Source of the DNA: Cellvibrionales bacterium
GTDB lineage: Bacteria > Pseudomonadota > Gammaproteobacteria > Pseudomonadales > UBA7239
Direction: 5' to 3'
NCBI GenBank assembly: GCA_016713115.1
Contig: JADJPU010000001.1
Span: 2,046,001-2,110,000 of the forward strand
Length of the DNA: 64,000 nucleotides
The notes under the pieces were generated by a model. That model did no database searches and had not been told where the DNA came from. It was given only the letters and a program-made list of their open reading frames with translations. How positions within the stretch are numbered: the stretch's first letter is position 1; each line of letters opens with the position of its first letter. Shown here piece after piece: positions 18,080 through 26,160 of the stretch. The position numbers and the translations under genes were made by a program.

Positions 18080-18901
18080 ATGTGTGGCTACTGTACAGAA
18101 CACATTGCGCTGCATATTGCAGCGCATCAACGTCAGCACCATGGTTTGTCTGATGATGGCAGGCGTGATGGCAGTTTTGCTGTTTTTCAGGAGTTTGATC
18201 GGCTGTTGGTAGATACAAGCTGTGAGAGTTTCCTTGATGAACAGCTTGTCGGTATTGATGAAAAAGTGTACGTTTATACGGCTTATTTATTATTGGCAAG
18301 AAATATAATTAGCCAGCGTGAAAAGTTAATGGGTTACACGCCGCGCGCTACATTTTGGCTAAATAAAGCCGAACAACTCACGGGCATTTCTTTGAGATGG
18401 GCGCAAGCGCCATCGGCGGATTATTTAGTGCAACGTTTCTTGTTACTGCGTGAATATATTGAGTGCTGTATTACTGCGTTGCCAGTAGATGATGTTGCTT
18501 CAGATAAATCGGTATCTCAGTTTGATGTGTTGGCGCATTTGCCAGCTTTGGTTGAGGCTGTTTTGTTGCTGGAAGCAGGGTATGGTTCTGCTGACGAGCA
18601 ATCGTTACTGTTCAGGCTGGCATCTGGCTGTTTGTGTTGTGGTGTGCCGGAGTTTTTCAGTGTGGATTTGTGGCTGCAACGCTTGGCTATTTGCGCGTTG
18701 TGGCGCAGGTTTGGTATAGAGGCAATAGAGGAATTAATTCATCGCCATACGCGGCCATTGTTGTTGTGGTATTTGCACGAGCGCTTGGGTTTATCTGTTA
18801 TTGATCGTAGGGCGATAGTAAGTTTGCTGATAGAAAAGGGGAAATACGACTCTCCACTAGGCGAATATGACTGGGTGGTGGAGCAGTTGCAGTCGCCATA
18901 G
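18080..18901 (+). CDS. Uncharacterised helical protein downstream of the SNF2 gene
   Basis: A 273-aa protein 11 bp after the helicase stop. It is strongly helical and Leu-rich, with an N-terminal Cys/His cluster (CGYCTEHIALHIAAHQRQHH) that could bind metal and a second Cys patch (GCLCCGVPEF). No catalytic motif is recognised. Base composition resembles the AAA+ gene at 9976 more than the three genes between them; one reading is that AAA+ and this gene were neighbours before the three-gene operon was inserted. It converges on the HEPN gene with only 4 bp between stops. Confidence 0.6.
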   Translation: MCGYCTEHIALHIAAHQRQHHGLSDDGRRDGSFAVFQEFDRLLVDTSCESFLDEQLVGIDEKVYVYTAYLLLARNIISQREKLMGYTPRATFWLNKAEQLTGISLRWAQAPSADYLVQRFLLLREYIECCITALPVDDVASDKSVSQFDVLAHLPALVEAVLLLEAGYGSADEQSLLFRLASGCLCCGVPEFFSVDLWLQRLAICALWRRFGIEAIEELIHRHTRPLLLWYLHERLGLSVIDRRAIVSLLIEKGKYDSPLGEYDWVVEQLQSP

Positions 18902-18905
18902 TGTT

Positions 18906-19567
18906 TTACTTGACTACGGGATAAAAAATCTCTCCCCAATTTTCATCGTTGGCTTCCATCATGGTCGCAATAATCAGGGGCATCAGCGTTAGCATAATGC
19001 TACAAGCGTCTTTCACTTGCTGGCGATTGATTTTGCTGTTCCATGTTGCGCCGCCGTGCATTAATTGGTTGCGTAGTACATAAAGTCTATCCAGCACTAC
19101 GCCGAGTAGCTCAGGGACTTTTTCTCCATCAAAAACATCATGGCGGTTTTGGAGGCTTTATCAAAACGGCTTTTCCAGTCAGTAGTGTCTTTTTGATTAT
19201 TAGCCAGCATCCGCTGAGCTTCCCAAAATGGCGCAAATACATATTGGTTGCTGATGAGTGTGCGAATGGAGCCGCTGTAGGTTTGCATCAAAGTTTGATG
19301 AAGGGTTCCTGCTGTATCGTGTTTCACCAGTTTGTGCATAAAACGCTGGAAAGTATCGCGCTCACCAATGGATTGGTGTTTTTCTTCATCAATGCTGTAG
19401 CAGGCATTGAAGGCAATCCACAGGGAAATAAATTGCAAGTCTGGATTGTTTTTTTGTGTTTCTGCGCAGTTCAGCCAACTGATCGCACGGTGTAAGCGCA
19501 CAGCGTGTGCTTCCGGCATGTTTTCGCGCCGGTTGCGCAGTTTTTCTTGGAGTGTTGTGGTTGTCAT
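18906..19567 (-). CDS. HEPN-domain protein, one-base frameshift
   Basis: Helical protein of about 220 aa once corrected. The N-terminal half (HAVRLHRAISWLNCAETQ, FISLWIAFNACYSID) and the C-terminal HEPN core LDRLYVLRNQLMHGG carry the R-x4-H motif (R-N-Q-L-M-H) found in HEPN ribonucleases and nucleotide-binding HEPN proteins. The continuous frame stops early at 19097. Adding one base to the T5 run at 19119-19123 joins FLMEKK to VPELLGVVLDRL and restores the domain. HEPN proteins are common RNase effectors in defence islands, but this family is also seen alone in many gammaproteobacteria. Its start overlaps the stop of the small basic gene upstream (ATGA). Confidence 0.72.
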
Positions 19568-19722
19568 GGTGAGTCACTGCCTTTCTGTTTTTCTTCTGTC
19601 TTGCCGGTTTTCTTCTGCTCTTTTTTCTTGTCGGTATGCACGGCTGCTTTGTTGAATTGCCCAGCGGTGCGCGCCACAGGGTTGCGTTTGGCGGGGGCTT
19701 CAGGTTTTTTCTTGCGGGGCAT
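19564..19722 (-). CDS. 52-aa highly basic small protein
   Basis: Short gene between the WYL and HEPN genes, overlapping the HEPN start by 4 bp. The peptide is Lys/Arg-rich from end to end (PRKKKPEAPAKRNPVARTAG, then DKKKEQKKTGKTEEKQKG) with a small conserved-looking centre RTAGQFNKAAVHTDKKK. It is predicted to be disordered with a strongly positive charge, suited to nucleic-acid or ribosome contact. I believe a small family with an RNPVA...FNK...DKKK pattern exists in gammaproteobacteria but cannot name it with confidence. Confidence 0.6.
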   Translation of the reverse strand: MPRKKKPEAPAKRNPVARTAGQFNKAAVHTDKKKEQKKTGKTEEKQKGSDSP

Positions 19723-19781
19723 TTTCATTCCTGTGCGTTACACGGTGGATAGCTAGATCTATGAATGCTATTTAAATACAG

Positions 19782-20789
19782 TTATGCGTACACATCCACC
19801 AACCCCTGCGCCATTTTCTGTATCCATTTCTTAACGGAAGCAGGTTTATGCACAACAACTTCTGCGCCGAAGCCTAGCAGCCACTGGCGCAGCTCCAGTG
19901 TGTCTTCGGCGCTGAAGTTAATCATTCTGTTGCCGTCATCCAGTGCTGTAATTTTTTGTGTATGACTGATGCGGTTTTCGTCGAGATAATCGGCAATCTC
20001 TTGGGTTACTTCGATTTCGAATTTTTGGGTTGCCCGGATCCAGTTGCCAACTCATCAATCCACTATTTAATGCGTCATCCAAATTAAAGTTTTCGGGACG
20101 ATGCGATCTGTCATGGCCACGGTAGCGCTGCGCAAACGGTGCAGGGCGGTGATGCGAATATCACTGTAGCTGTAATAAGTAGAAACCAGATACAGCATGG
20201 TGCCGCGCATCACCAAGCCGAGCGGGTTAACAGTGGATTCTTTGCCGCTGCGATTGGTGATGCACAGTTGGCGATTACAGCCGAGTGCATCAAAAATATT
20301 GCTCATCACTTCGGGGGCAATCTCTGCCGGTTGCAGAGCAAAGCCGCGCGGTACTAAGCGTACAGAATCTGCCCAGGTTTTTTTGCGTCCACTTTTGTCT
20401 TGCGTTTTGAGTGTTTCGCGCGCTTGGTTGACGAGTGCAGCAAGGCTGTCGGATGCTTGTTTGGGAATCAGCGGACGCAAGTTTTGTTCGGCCATCAATA
20501 AAGTAAGCGCAGTGTCGGTATTCATTGCCGGCCATTGATTAGCGGTGCCTTTATCAAAATACCAGCGCAATTCGCGGCCGCGCCCTTGCGTGCTGTCTAA
20601 GCGAAAATGTGTGCTCAAGCGGCTTAAATCGCGCTGAATGGTGCGCACATCAACGGCGTAACCTTCGTCATCCAATTTGTGTTGCAGTTCGGCGGCACTG
20701 ATATGTCTTGGTGCTAGCGGAATGTGCGACAACATGGCGATGTAACGCATGGCGGTGTCGCGGGCTTGTGCTTCTTTATCAATGGCCAT
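19782..20789 (-). CDS. WYL-domain transcriptional regulator, two compensating frameshifts near the 3' end
   Basis: N-terminal winged HTH (about residues 10-75; AAELQHKLDDEGYAVDVRTI) followed by a WYL domain with LGLVMRGTMLYLVSTYYSYSD, the ligand-binding SH3-like fold, and a C-terminal WCX domain. The continuous frame stops at 20067. The next stretch PENFNLDDALNSGLM is in a second frame. The rest, NWIRATQKFEIEVTQEIA to the stop at 19782, returns to the first frame. Two opposite single-base changes (about 20090-20100 and 20050-20060) explain this, giving about 335 aa. WYL regulators of the BrxR/CapW type control defence loci. ATG 20789 is preferred for its AAGGAA leader. Confidence 0.78.
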
Positions 20790-20885
20790 CACGCGGCTTT
20801 CCTTATTTTTGTCAGTCAGCATAACGGTGCTACGGTATCATTCATGCCACAATTTTTTAACTTTCTCTTTTTGTTGAGGTGATAC

Positions 20886-22043
20886 ATGGGGCCATTAAAC
20901 GGTTTGCGCGTAATTGAATTGGCTGGCATTGGCCCAACGCCGTTTGGCGCGATGATGCTCGCGGACATGGGGGCGGAGGTCATCACCATTGAACGCGCGG
21001 CAGGCATCCCTGGCTTGCGCCCGCAAGATGCCACGCTGCGCAATCGTCGCTCCATCGTGGTGAATTTGAAGAAGCCGGAAGGTGTCGAGCTGGTGCTGAA
21101 ATTGTGTGAGAGCGCCGATGCGTTGATCGAAGGTTATCGCCCTGGCGTAGCCGAACGCTTGGGACTGGGGCCGGAAGCCGTGCAGGCGCGCAATCCTAAA
21201 TTGGTGTACGCGCGCATGACGGGTTGGGGGCAAACGGGGCCGCTGGCGCAAACCGTGGGGCATGACATCAATTACATCGCTATCACCGGCGCGCTGGAAA
21301 AAATGGGGCGCGACGCCGGCCGGCCGGTGCCACCGTTGAATTTGGTGGGTGATTTTGGCGGCGGTGGTTTGTTCATGGCGTACGGTGTGGTGTGCGCGCT
21401 GCTGGAAGCGCAAAAATCTGGCAAAGGGCAGGTGGTGGACGCGGCGATTGTGGATGGCGCGGCAACATTAATGGCGTATTTGTACGCCTACGAAAAAAAT
21501 CCGTTTTTCATGCCGTACAAAAATCGCGGTTCGCATTTGTTTGGCGGCAGCAATCATTTTTACAACACTTTTGAATGTGCCGATGGCAAGTTTGTGTCTG
21601 TCGGCGCGTTGGAAGCGCATTTTTATCTCGACTTTATTGAGCGCCTCGGCGTAGACAAAGCCGAGTTTGAACAGCAGTGGTTGGGTTCGCCTGAGCAAGA
21701 CATCAGCAAAGTTCCCGCGCTGGAAGCGAAAGTTATTGCAGTGTTCAAAACCAAAACGCGCGACGAATGGGTGAAAGTTTTTGAAGGCAGCAACGCCTGT
21801 TTTGCGCCGGTGTTGGATATTCAGGAAGCGGCGCAGTATCCGCACAACGTCGAACGCAAAGCCTTTATTGAAGTGGATGGCCTGCTGCAACACGCGCCTG
21901 CGCCGCGCTTCTCGCGCAGTGAGCCAGCAACGCCTATTGCGCCGCGCGTAGCGGGTGAAGATACCAATGCCGTGCTGAGTGATTTTGGCTACAACGCAGA
22001 AGCGGTGGCGGCACTGCGCGAGGCGGGGGTGGTGGCGGGCTAA
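20886..22043 (+). CDS. CoA-transferase family III / alpha-methylacyl-CoA racemase
   Basis: A 385-aa cytoplasmic enzyme. The N-terminus GLRVIELAGIGPTPFGAMML with MGAEVITIER is the family-III CoA-binding region. The racemase subset is indicated by the His in TVGHDINYIAITGAL and the Asp in NLVGDFGGGGLFMA, which act as the catalytic acid-base pair in AMACR, and by the FYNTFECADGKF segment. It probably epimerises 2-methylacyl-CoA esters in branched-chain or sterol side-chain breakdown. Good ribosome-binding site (GAGGTG, 6 bp before ATG). It is divergent from the WYL gene across 96 bp, so both promoters lie there. Confidence 0.9.
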   Translation: MGPLNGLRVIELAGIGPTPFGAMMLADMGAEVITIERAAGIPGLRPQDATLRNRRSIVVNLKKPEGVELVLKLCESADALIEGYRPGVAERLGLGPEAVQARNPKLVYARMTGWGQTGPLAQTVGHDINYIAITGALEKMGRDAGRPVPPLNLVGDFGGGGLFMAYGVVCALLEAQKSGKGQVVDAAIVDGAATLMAYLYAYEKNPFFMPYKNRGSHLFGGSNHFYNTFECADGKFVSVGALEAHFYLDFIERLGVDKAEFEQQWLGSPEQDISKVPALEAKVIAVFKTKTRDEWVKVFEGSNACFAPVLDIQEAAQYPHNVERKAFIEVDGLLQHAPAPRFSRSEPATPIAPRVAGEDTNAVLSDFGYNAEAVAALREAGVVAG

Positions 22044-22075
22044 CCAGCCCTGTAGGAATACTGTATAAAAAATCA

Positions 22076-22091
22076 CTGTTGATCTATACAG
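22076..22091. promoter_or_regulatory. LexA (SOS) box of recA
   Basis: CTGTTGATCTATACAG fits the CTG-N10-CAG LexA consensus. A second, imperfect half-match CTGTATAAAAAATCAC begins at 22061. They lie about 110-140 bp before the recA ATG, implying SOS control with a long leader. Confidence 0.8.
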
Positions 22092-22201
22092 TATCAAAAA
22101 AGCGGTGTATGCTTGCCCTGCAAGTCGAGAGGGGTGGGCGTTGAGGCTCTCCCAATTAACAGTCAGGCCGCAAGCGGCTATATAGATAAGAGGGCAAGAC
22201 A

Positions 22202-23248
22202 ATGGATGCAAACAAGGAAAAGGCGCTGGCCGCCGCACTGGGGCAGATCGAGCGCCAATTTGGTAAAGGCACGGTTATGCGCATGGGTGAAAAGGCGCAT
22301 GAGGATATTCCCGCTATCTCCACCGGCTCGTTAGGTTTGGATATTGCCTTGGGTATCGGTGGCTTGCCGCGCGGTCGCATTGTTGAGATCTACGGCCCTG
22401 AGTCTTCTGGTAAAACCACGCTGACCCTGCAAGTGATTGCGGAGTGCCAAAAAGCGGGCGGTACAGCCGCTTTTATCGACGCCGAACACGCACTCGACCC
22501 TATTTATGCGGGCAAATTGGGCGTCAATGTTGAAGATTTGATTGTCTCCCAGCCAGATACTGGCGAGCAGGGTTTGGAAGTGGCCGATATGTTGGTGCGT
22601 TCTAACGCGGTGGATGTGCTGGTAATCGACTCGGTGGCCGCCTTGGTACCAAAAGCAGAGATTGAAGGTGAGATGGGTGATACCCATGTCGGTCTGCAGG
22701 CGCGCTTGATGTCACAAGCGCTGCGCAAGCTGACCGGCAACATCAAAAACGCCAATTGCCTCGTTATCTTCATCAACCAAATTCGCATGAAGATCGGCGT
22801 GATGTTCGGCAGCCCAGAAACTACCACCGGCGGCAACGCCCTGAAGTTCTACTCCTCAGTGCGCTTGGATATCCGTCGTATCGGCTCAGTAAAAGAGGGC
22901 GACGAAGTAGTGGGCAGCGAGACGCGCGTGAAAGTGGTGAAAAACAAGGTGGCGCCGCCGTTCAAACAGGTCGAGTTCCAGATCATGTACGGCCAAGGTA
23001 TCAACCGTATGGGCGAAATTATCGACATCAGTGTCAACGATGGCTATGTCGAGAAGTCCGGCGCGTGGTACAGCTATCAAGGCGACAAAATTGGTCAAGG
23101 AAAAGCCAATGCAATCAAATACTTGCAGGATAATCCTCAAGTAGCTAGCGAGCTGGAAGCGAAGATACGCGGCGCATATTTGCAGGGACCGGTGGAGAGT
23201 CGCAAGCAGACGGCTGTTGTAGTCGCCGCTGAAGAAGTAGACCTCTAA
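22202..23248 (+). CDS. recA: Recombinase RecA
   Basis: A 348-aa recombinase that forms filaments on single-stranded DNA, drives strand exchange and activates LexA self-cleavage. It shows Walker A GPESSGKTTLTLQ, the L1 and L2 DNA-binding loops (EGEMGDTHVG; GVMFGSPETTTGGNALKFY) and Walker B VLVIDSVAALVP. The C-terminus is shorter and less acidic than in E. coli. Preceded by a LexA box and followed by a long inverted repeat and recX. Confidence 0.99.
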   Translation: MDANKEKALAAALGQIERQFGKGTVMRMGEKAHEDIPAISTGSLGLDIALGIGGLPRGRIVEIYGPESSGKTTLTLQVIAECQKAGGTAAFIDAEHALDPIYAGKLGVNVEDLIVSQPDTGEQGLEVADMLVRSNAVDVLVIDSVAALVPKAEIEGEMGDTHVGLQARLMSQALRKLTGNIKNANCLVIFINQIRMKIGVMFGSPETTTGGNALKFYSSVRLDIRRIGSVKEGDEVVGSETRVKVVKNKVAPPFKQVEFQIMYGQGINRMGEIIDISVNDGYVEKSGAWYSYQGDKIGQGKANAIKYLQDNPQVASELEAKIRGAYLQGPVESRKQTAVVVAAEEVDL

Positions 23249-23256
23249 ACAACATG

Positions 23257-23310
23257 AACTACAGAGAGTTACATCTCTAATTCACATTAGAAACTCTCTG
23301 TAGTTATTTG
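23257..23310 (+). terminator. Long-stem hairpin between recA and recX
   Basis: Perfect 14-bp arms AACTACAGAGAGTT (23257-23270) and AACTCTCTGTAGTT (23292-23305) around a 21-nt loop, followed by ATTTGTTTTT. It is probably a leaky terminator that lowers recX expression relative to recA, as known for the E. coli recA-recX junction. Confidence 0.75.
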
Positions 23311-23335
23311 TTTTTAAACACTATTTAGGTGATGT

Positions 23336-23785
23336 ATGGATTTGACTACCCAAATCCGTGGGGCGGCGTTTGTCTTTTTGGGGCAGCGCGAGCACTCACG
23401 CCGTGAATTGCTGAGCAAGTTGGCTGACAAGTTCAACCTACCGGTGGATGCCATTGAATTACAGCAGTGCTTGGCGCGCTTGGCGGAAGATGGTTACCAG
23501 AGCGACGAGCGTTTTGCTGAGGTGTTCGTGCGCAGCAGAAAAGCGCGTGGCTACGGCCCCATCTTTATTGAACAGGAGTTGCGCCGCCGTGGTTTGGAAA
23601 CCACGCTGGTGGTGGAATCCGTGCGGCGCAGTGATACAGGCTGGTTGTCTTTGGCGAGTGAAGCTAAGCGCAAGAAGTTTGGTGTCGGCTTGATAACAGC
23701 CTTCCAAGAAAAGGCAAAGGTTGCACGCTTCCTACAATATCGTGGCTTTTTGCCTCTGCAAATTGACGGAGCGCTGCGCGGCTGA
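23336..23785 (+). CDS. recX: Regulatory protein RecX
   Basis: A 149-aa modulator of RecA filaments. Three-helix repeats are visible: LGQREHSRRELLSKLADK, LARLAEDGYQSDERFAEVFVRSR and the GYGPIFIEQELRRRGL segment, all family hallmarks. A normal length for gammaproteobacterial RecX. Located 87 bp after recA behind a hairpin, so expression is likely partial read-through from the SOS promoter. Convergent with the MCP gene that follows. Confidence 0.95.
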   Translation: MDLTTQIRGAAFVFLGQREHSRRELLSKLADKFNLPVDAIELQQCLARLAEDGYQSDERFAEVFVRSRKARGYGPIFIEQELRRRGLETTLVVESVRRSDTGWLSLASEAKRKKFGVGLITAFQEKAKVARFLQYRGFLPLQIDGALRG

Positions 23786-23816
23786 GTAGCCGTGCAGTCT
23801 CCGTGTTGTAGGTTGT

Positions 23817-25343
23817 TTAGATTTTGAAGAATCGAATGGCAGCTTCCAAATCTTTGACTTGCTCATGAATCGTGCTGGCAGAATCAGAGAGTTCGGTCGA
23901 AGAGTGGGCGCTCAATTGAGTAGAGCTTTCGATCTGCGTTACCGCGCGATGAATTTGCTCCACGCCACCTTGTTGCTCATCCGAAGCGTGGCTGATTTCT
24001 TGCACCAAATCAGCGGTTTGCACCACTTGCGACACAATTTGATCGAGCAGGGTGATGACTTCGTTGCTCACACCGGAACTATTGGCCACCAAGGCAGCAA
24101 TTTCAGAGGCGGCTGTGCGGCTCTGCTCCGCCAGCTTGCGCACTTCGCCCGCGACCACGGCAAAGCCTCGACCGTGCTCACCTGCGCGTGCTGCTTCAAT
24201 TTCGGCGTTGAGCGCCAGCAAATTGGTGCGTTGCGCAATTTCATTAATAACGCCAATGCGCTGCGTGATTTTTTGCATTTCAGAAACGGCGTCTTTCATC
24301 ACCACGCTGCCTTGACGCACGCTATCGGCAGCGGCAGTGGCAATTTGCTCGGTGGCGCGCGCATTGTCGGCATTCTGGCTGATGGTAACGCTCATTTCTT
24401 CCAGAGCGGCCGAGGTTTCTTCGGCACTGGCGGCTTGCTCTTCGGCGCTGACACTCACGCGCACCGCGCTATCGTGAATACTGGCTGAAGCCACGGAGAG
24501 TGCGTTGGTAGTGGCAACTAGCTGGCTGATGACGCTGTGCAGTTTTTCCAAAAAGGCATTGAACATATCGACAATGCTGCCCAGTTCGTCGTTGCTGGTT
24601 TTTTTCAGTCGATGCGTTAAATCGCCGTCACCATCCTGCAAATCTTTCAGAGCCTCCAGCATATTGTTGATGGGACGAGTGATGGCATTGCGCATGATGA
24701 TAAAGGTCAGCCAGCACACCAGCAGGCCAAAGCTAATGCCCACGGCACTGACCGAAAGGCGCAAGTTTAAGAGTGCTGCGCTCAGGGCTTCGTGGCTGTC
24801 AATTTCGCTGACCAGCAGCCAAGTGTTGCCGTCAATGACCACTGGCGTCCAAGCGCCGATCACTTTTTTGCCGCGATAGTTGATGTAGTGCCCAGCACCT
24901 TCCTCGGTCACATCCATGAAGCGGCTGTTGTGAGCGGGTTCAGTTTGGAGACGCAGCGGGCTGGCGTTGTCGCCCTTGATGTTGACCAAATAGGTTTCGC
25001 CGTTTTCGCCCAATCCCACTTTTTGCCACTGCTGGTGCCATGCCATCTCTTCGTAAAAGTCTTTCAAAATAGGTGACAGCGCACGCCCTTTGTCTTCTTG
25101 CGCGGTCCAGCCTTCGATCAAGCCAGCCAGCATGCCGCTATTAAAACGGTTGGCTTCCTGCCACTCATTAATCTCCTGTTTCTTGATGTCTCGCAGCGCC
25201 GCGACTTTGGCTTCCACGGTTTGCTGAATGTGTCGCATCCCCACTTCAACGGTGATACTGCCCACGGCAGTCATGGCGACAACGCTGAAAATAACTTGCA
25301 GAGCCAAAATTTTGCGGATCAGGGAAAAGTCTTTGAACTTCAC
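23817..25343 (-). CDS. Transmembrane methyl-accepting chemotaxis protein with Cache-like sensor
   Basis: A 508-aa receptor. TM1 (about 10-32) is followed by a periplasmic domain of about 160 residues with GENGETYLVNIKGDN and GHYINYRGKKVIGAWTPVV, a Cache/PDC-type pattern for small-ligand sensing. TM2 (about 190-212), then a HAMP domain (NAITRPINNMLEALKDLQDG). The cytoplasmic tip EIAQRTNLLALNAEIEAARA, then GEHGRGFAVVAGEVRKLAEQ, binds CheA/CheW. It stands alone, 11 kb from the chemosensory operon, and could feed another chemotaxis pathway. Ligand unknown. Confidence 0.92.
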   Translation of the reverse strand: MKFKDFSLIRKILALQVIFSVVAMTAVGSITVEVGMRHIQQTVEAKVAALRDIKKQEINEWQEANRFNSGMLAGLIEGWTAQEDKGRALSPILKDFYEEMAWHQQWQKVGLGENGETYLVNIKGDNASPLRLQTEPAHNSRFMDVTEEGAGHYINYRGKKVIGAWTPVVIDGNTWLLVSEIDSHEALSAALLNLRLSVSAVGISFGLLVCWLTFIIMRNAITRPINNMLEALKDLQDGDGDLTHRLKKTSNDELGSIVDMFNAFLEKLHSVISQLVATTNALSVASASIHDSAVRVSVSAEEQAASAEETSAALEEMSVTISQNADNARATEQIATAAADSVRQGSVVMKDAVSEMQKITQRIGVINEIAQRTNLLALNAEIEAARAGEHGRGFAVVAGEVRKLAEQSRTAASEIAALVANSSGVSNEVITLLDQIVSQVVQTADLVQEISHASDEQQGGVEQIHRAVTQIESSTQLSAHSSTELSDSASTIHEQVKDLEAAIRFFKI

Positions 25344-25482
25344 TGCACGGTTCTCCTTGCACGGTCAATAGTGTCGCAATCTACCACAAGCATCGTTGCG
25401 TTAGTCGCTGCCTAGCCGCGTTTGCTGCGCGGTTGTTTCCTGTTATGTTGTCCGGCTGGAATGAGTGAGAGTTGTGCAGTCA

Positions 25483-26160
25483 ATGGGGATGGTAAGGTTT
25501 GGCATACCAGAGAGAATTACCTTAGAACTAAGAGATCTCAGTGGAGCCACTGTTTTTATAGAAACGGGAACATATCAGGGCGATACGGCGGCAAATCACT
25601 TCGATAAAGTTATCACCATAGAGCGGTCTAAAAGCCTGTTCGATGAATACAGTGGAGGTTTAGCTGATCTGCATAATGTGTCAGCCCTCTGTGGTGATTC
25701 TCGGCAGCTTTTACCGAGCATTCTCAAAGAAATAGGTGAGGAAAAAGCAATTTTCTGGCTGGATAGTCACTGGTTTGGCGGCGAAACGGCAGGACAGGAT
25801 GATCAATGTCCTCTATTGGGAGAATTGGCCTGTTTGCAAGGGCGGAGTGGAGATGTGTTGCTAGTAGATGATGCGCGCCTTTTTCCGCGGCAGGGCGGAT
25901 TTGGACAAGGATCCGCGCTTTGCCAAGAGGAAGACCTGCGACAAGTAGCAATGATGTTATTTTTTCGCGCCGGAGTCCCTCCTATCAGCGCATTATACCA
26001 GCGCCGAATAACCTGTTTTGGCAGGAATATACGCGCAGTCATCGCTACAATACGCACCCACAGTAATCCTATGTTTCGAGCCGGCGTTGCGGCTCTCTGT
26101 CGAGGTTGTGATGCTGGTTTTGCGCGGTGCGCCTGCTTTTTCTTCGTTTCGTCTCAATAA
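25483..26160 (+). CDS. Class I SAM methyltransferase-like protein with aberrant C-terminus
   Basis: The N-terminal 140 residues are coherent: TVFIETGTYQGDTAANHFDK (SAM-binding motif I region), VITIERSKSLFDEY, ALCGDSRQLLP, and AIFWLDSHWFGGETAGQDD followed by CPLLGELACLQ and VLLVDDARLF. This is a small methyltransferase family often found near glycan genes. After VDDARLF (about 25,890) the sequence loses all family character and is Cys/Arg-rich, and it runs 50 bp into purL, so the true gene is probably truncated or frameshifted there. Start uncertain: GTG 25465 or ATG 25483/25489 are possible. Function as it stands is doubtful. Confidence 0.5.
   Translation: MGMVRFGIPERITLELRDLSGATVFIETGTYQGDTAANHFDKVITIERSKSLFDEYSGGLADLHNVSALCGDSRQLLPSILKEIGEEKAIFWLDSHWFGGETAGQDDQCPLLGELACLQGRSGDVLLVDDARLFPRQGGFGQGSALCQEEDLRQVAMMLFFRAGVPPISALYQRRITCFGRNIRAVIATIRTHSNPMFRAGVAALCRGCDAGFARCACFFFVSSQ

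Noticed and set aside
21468..22238. 256-codon minus-strand open frame over the CoA-transferase gene and recA leader
   Set aside because: It would cover the LexA box and lacks any domain; the plus-strand gene is clearly real.
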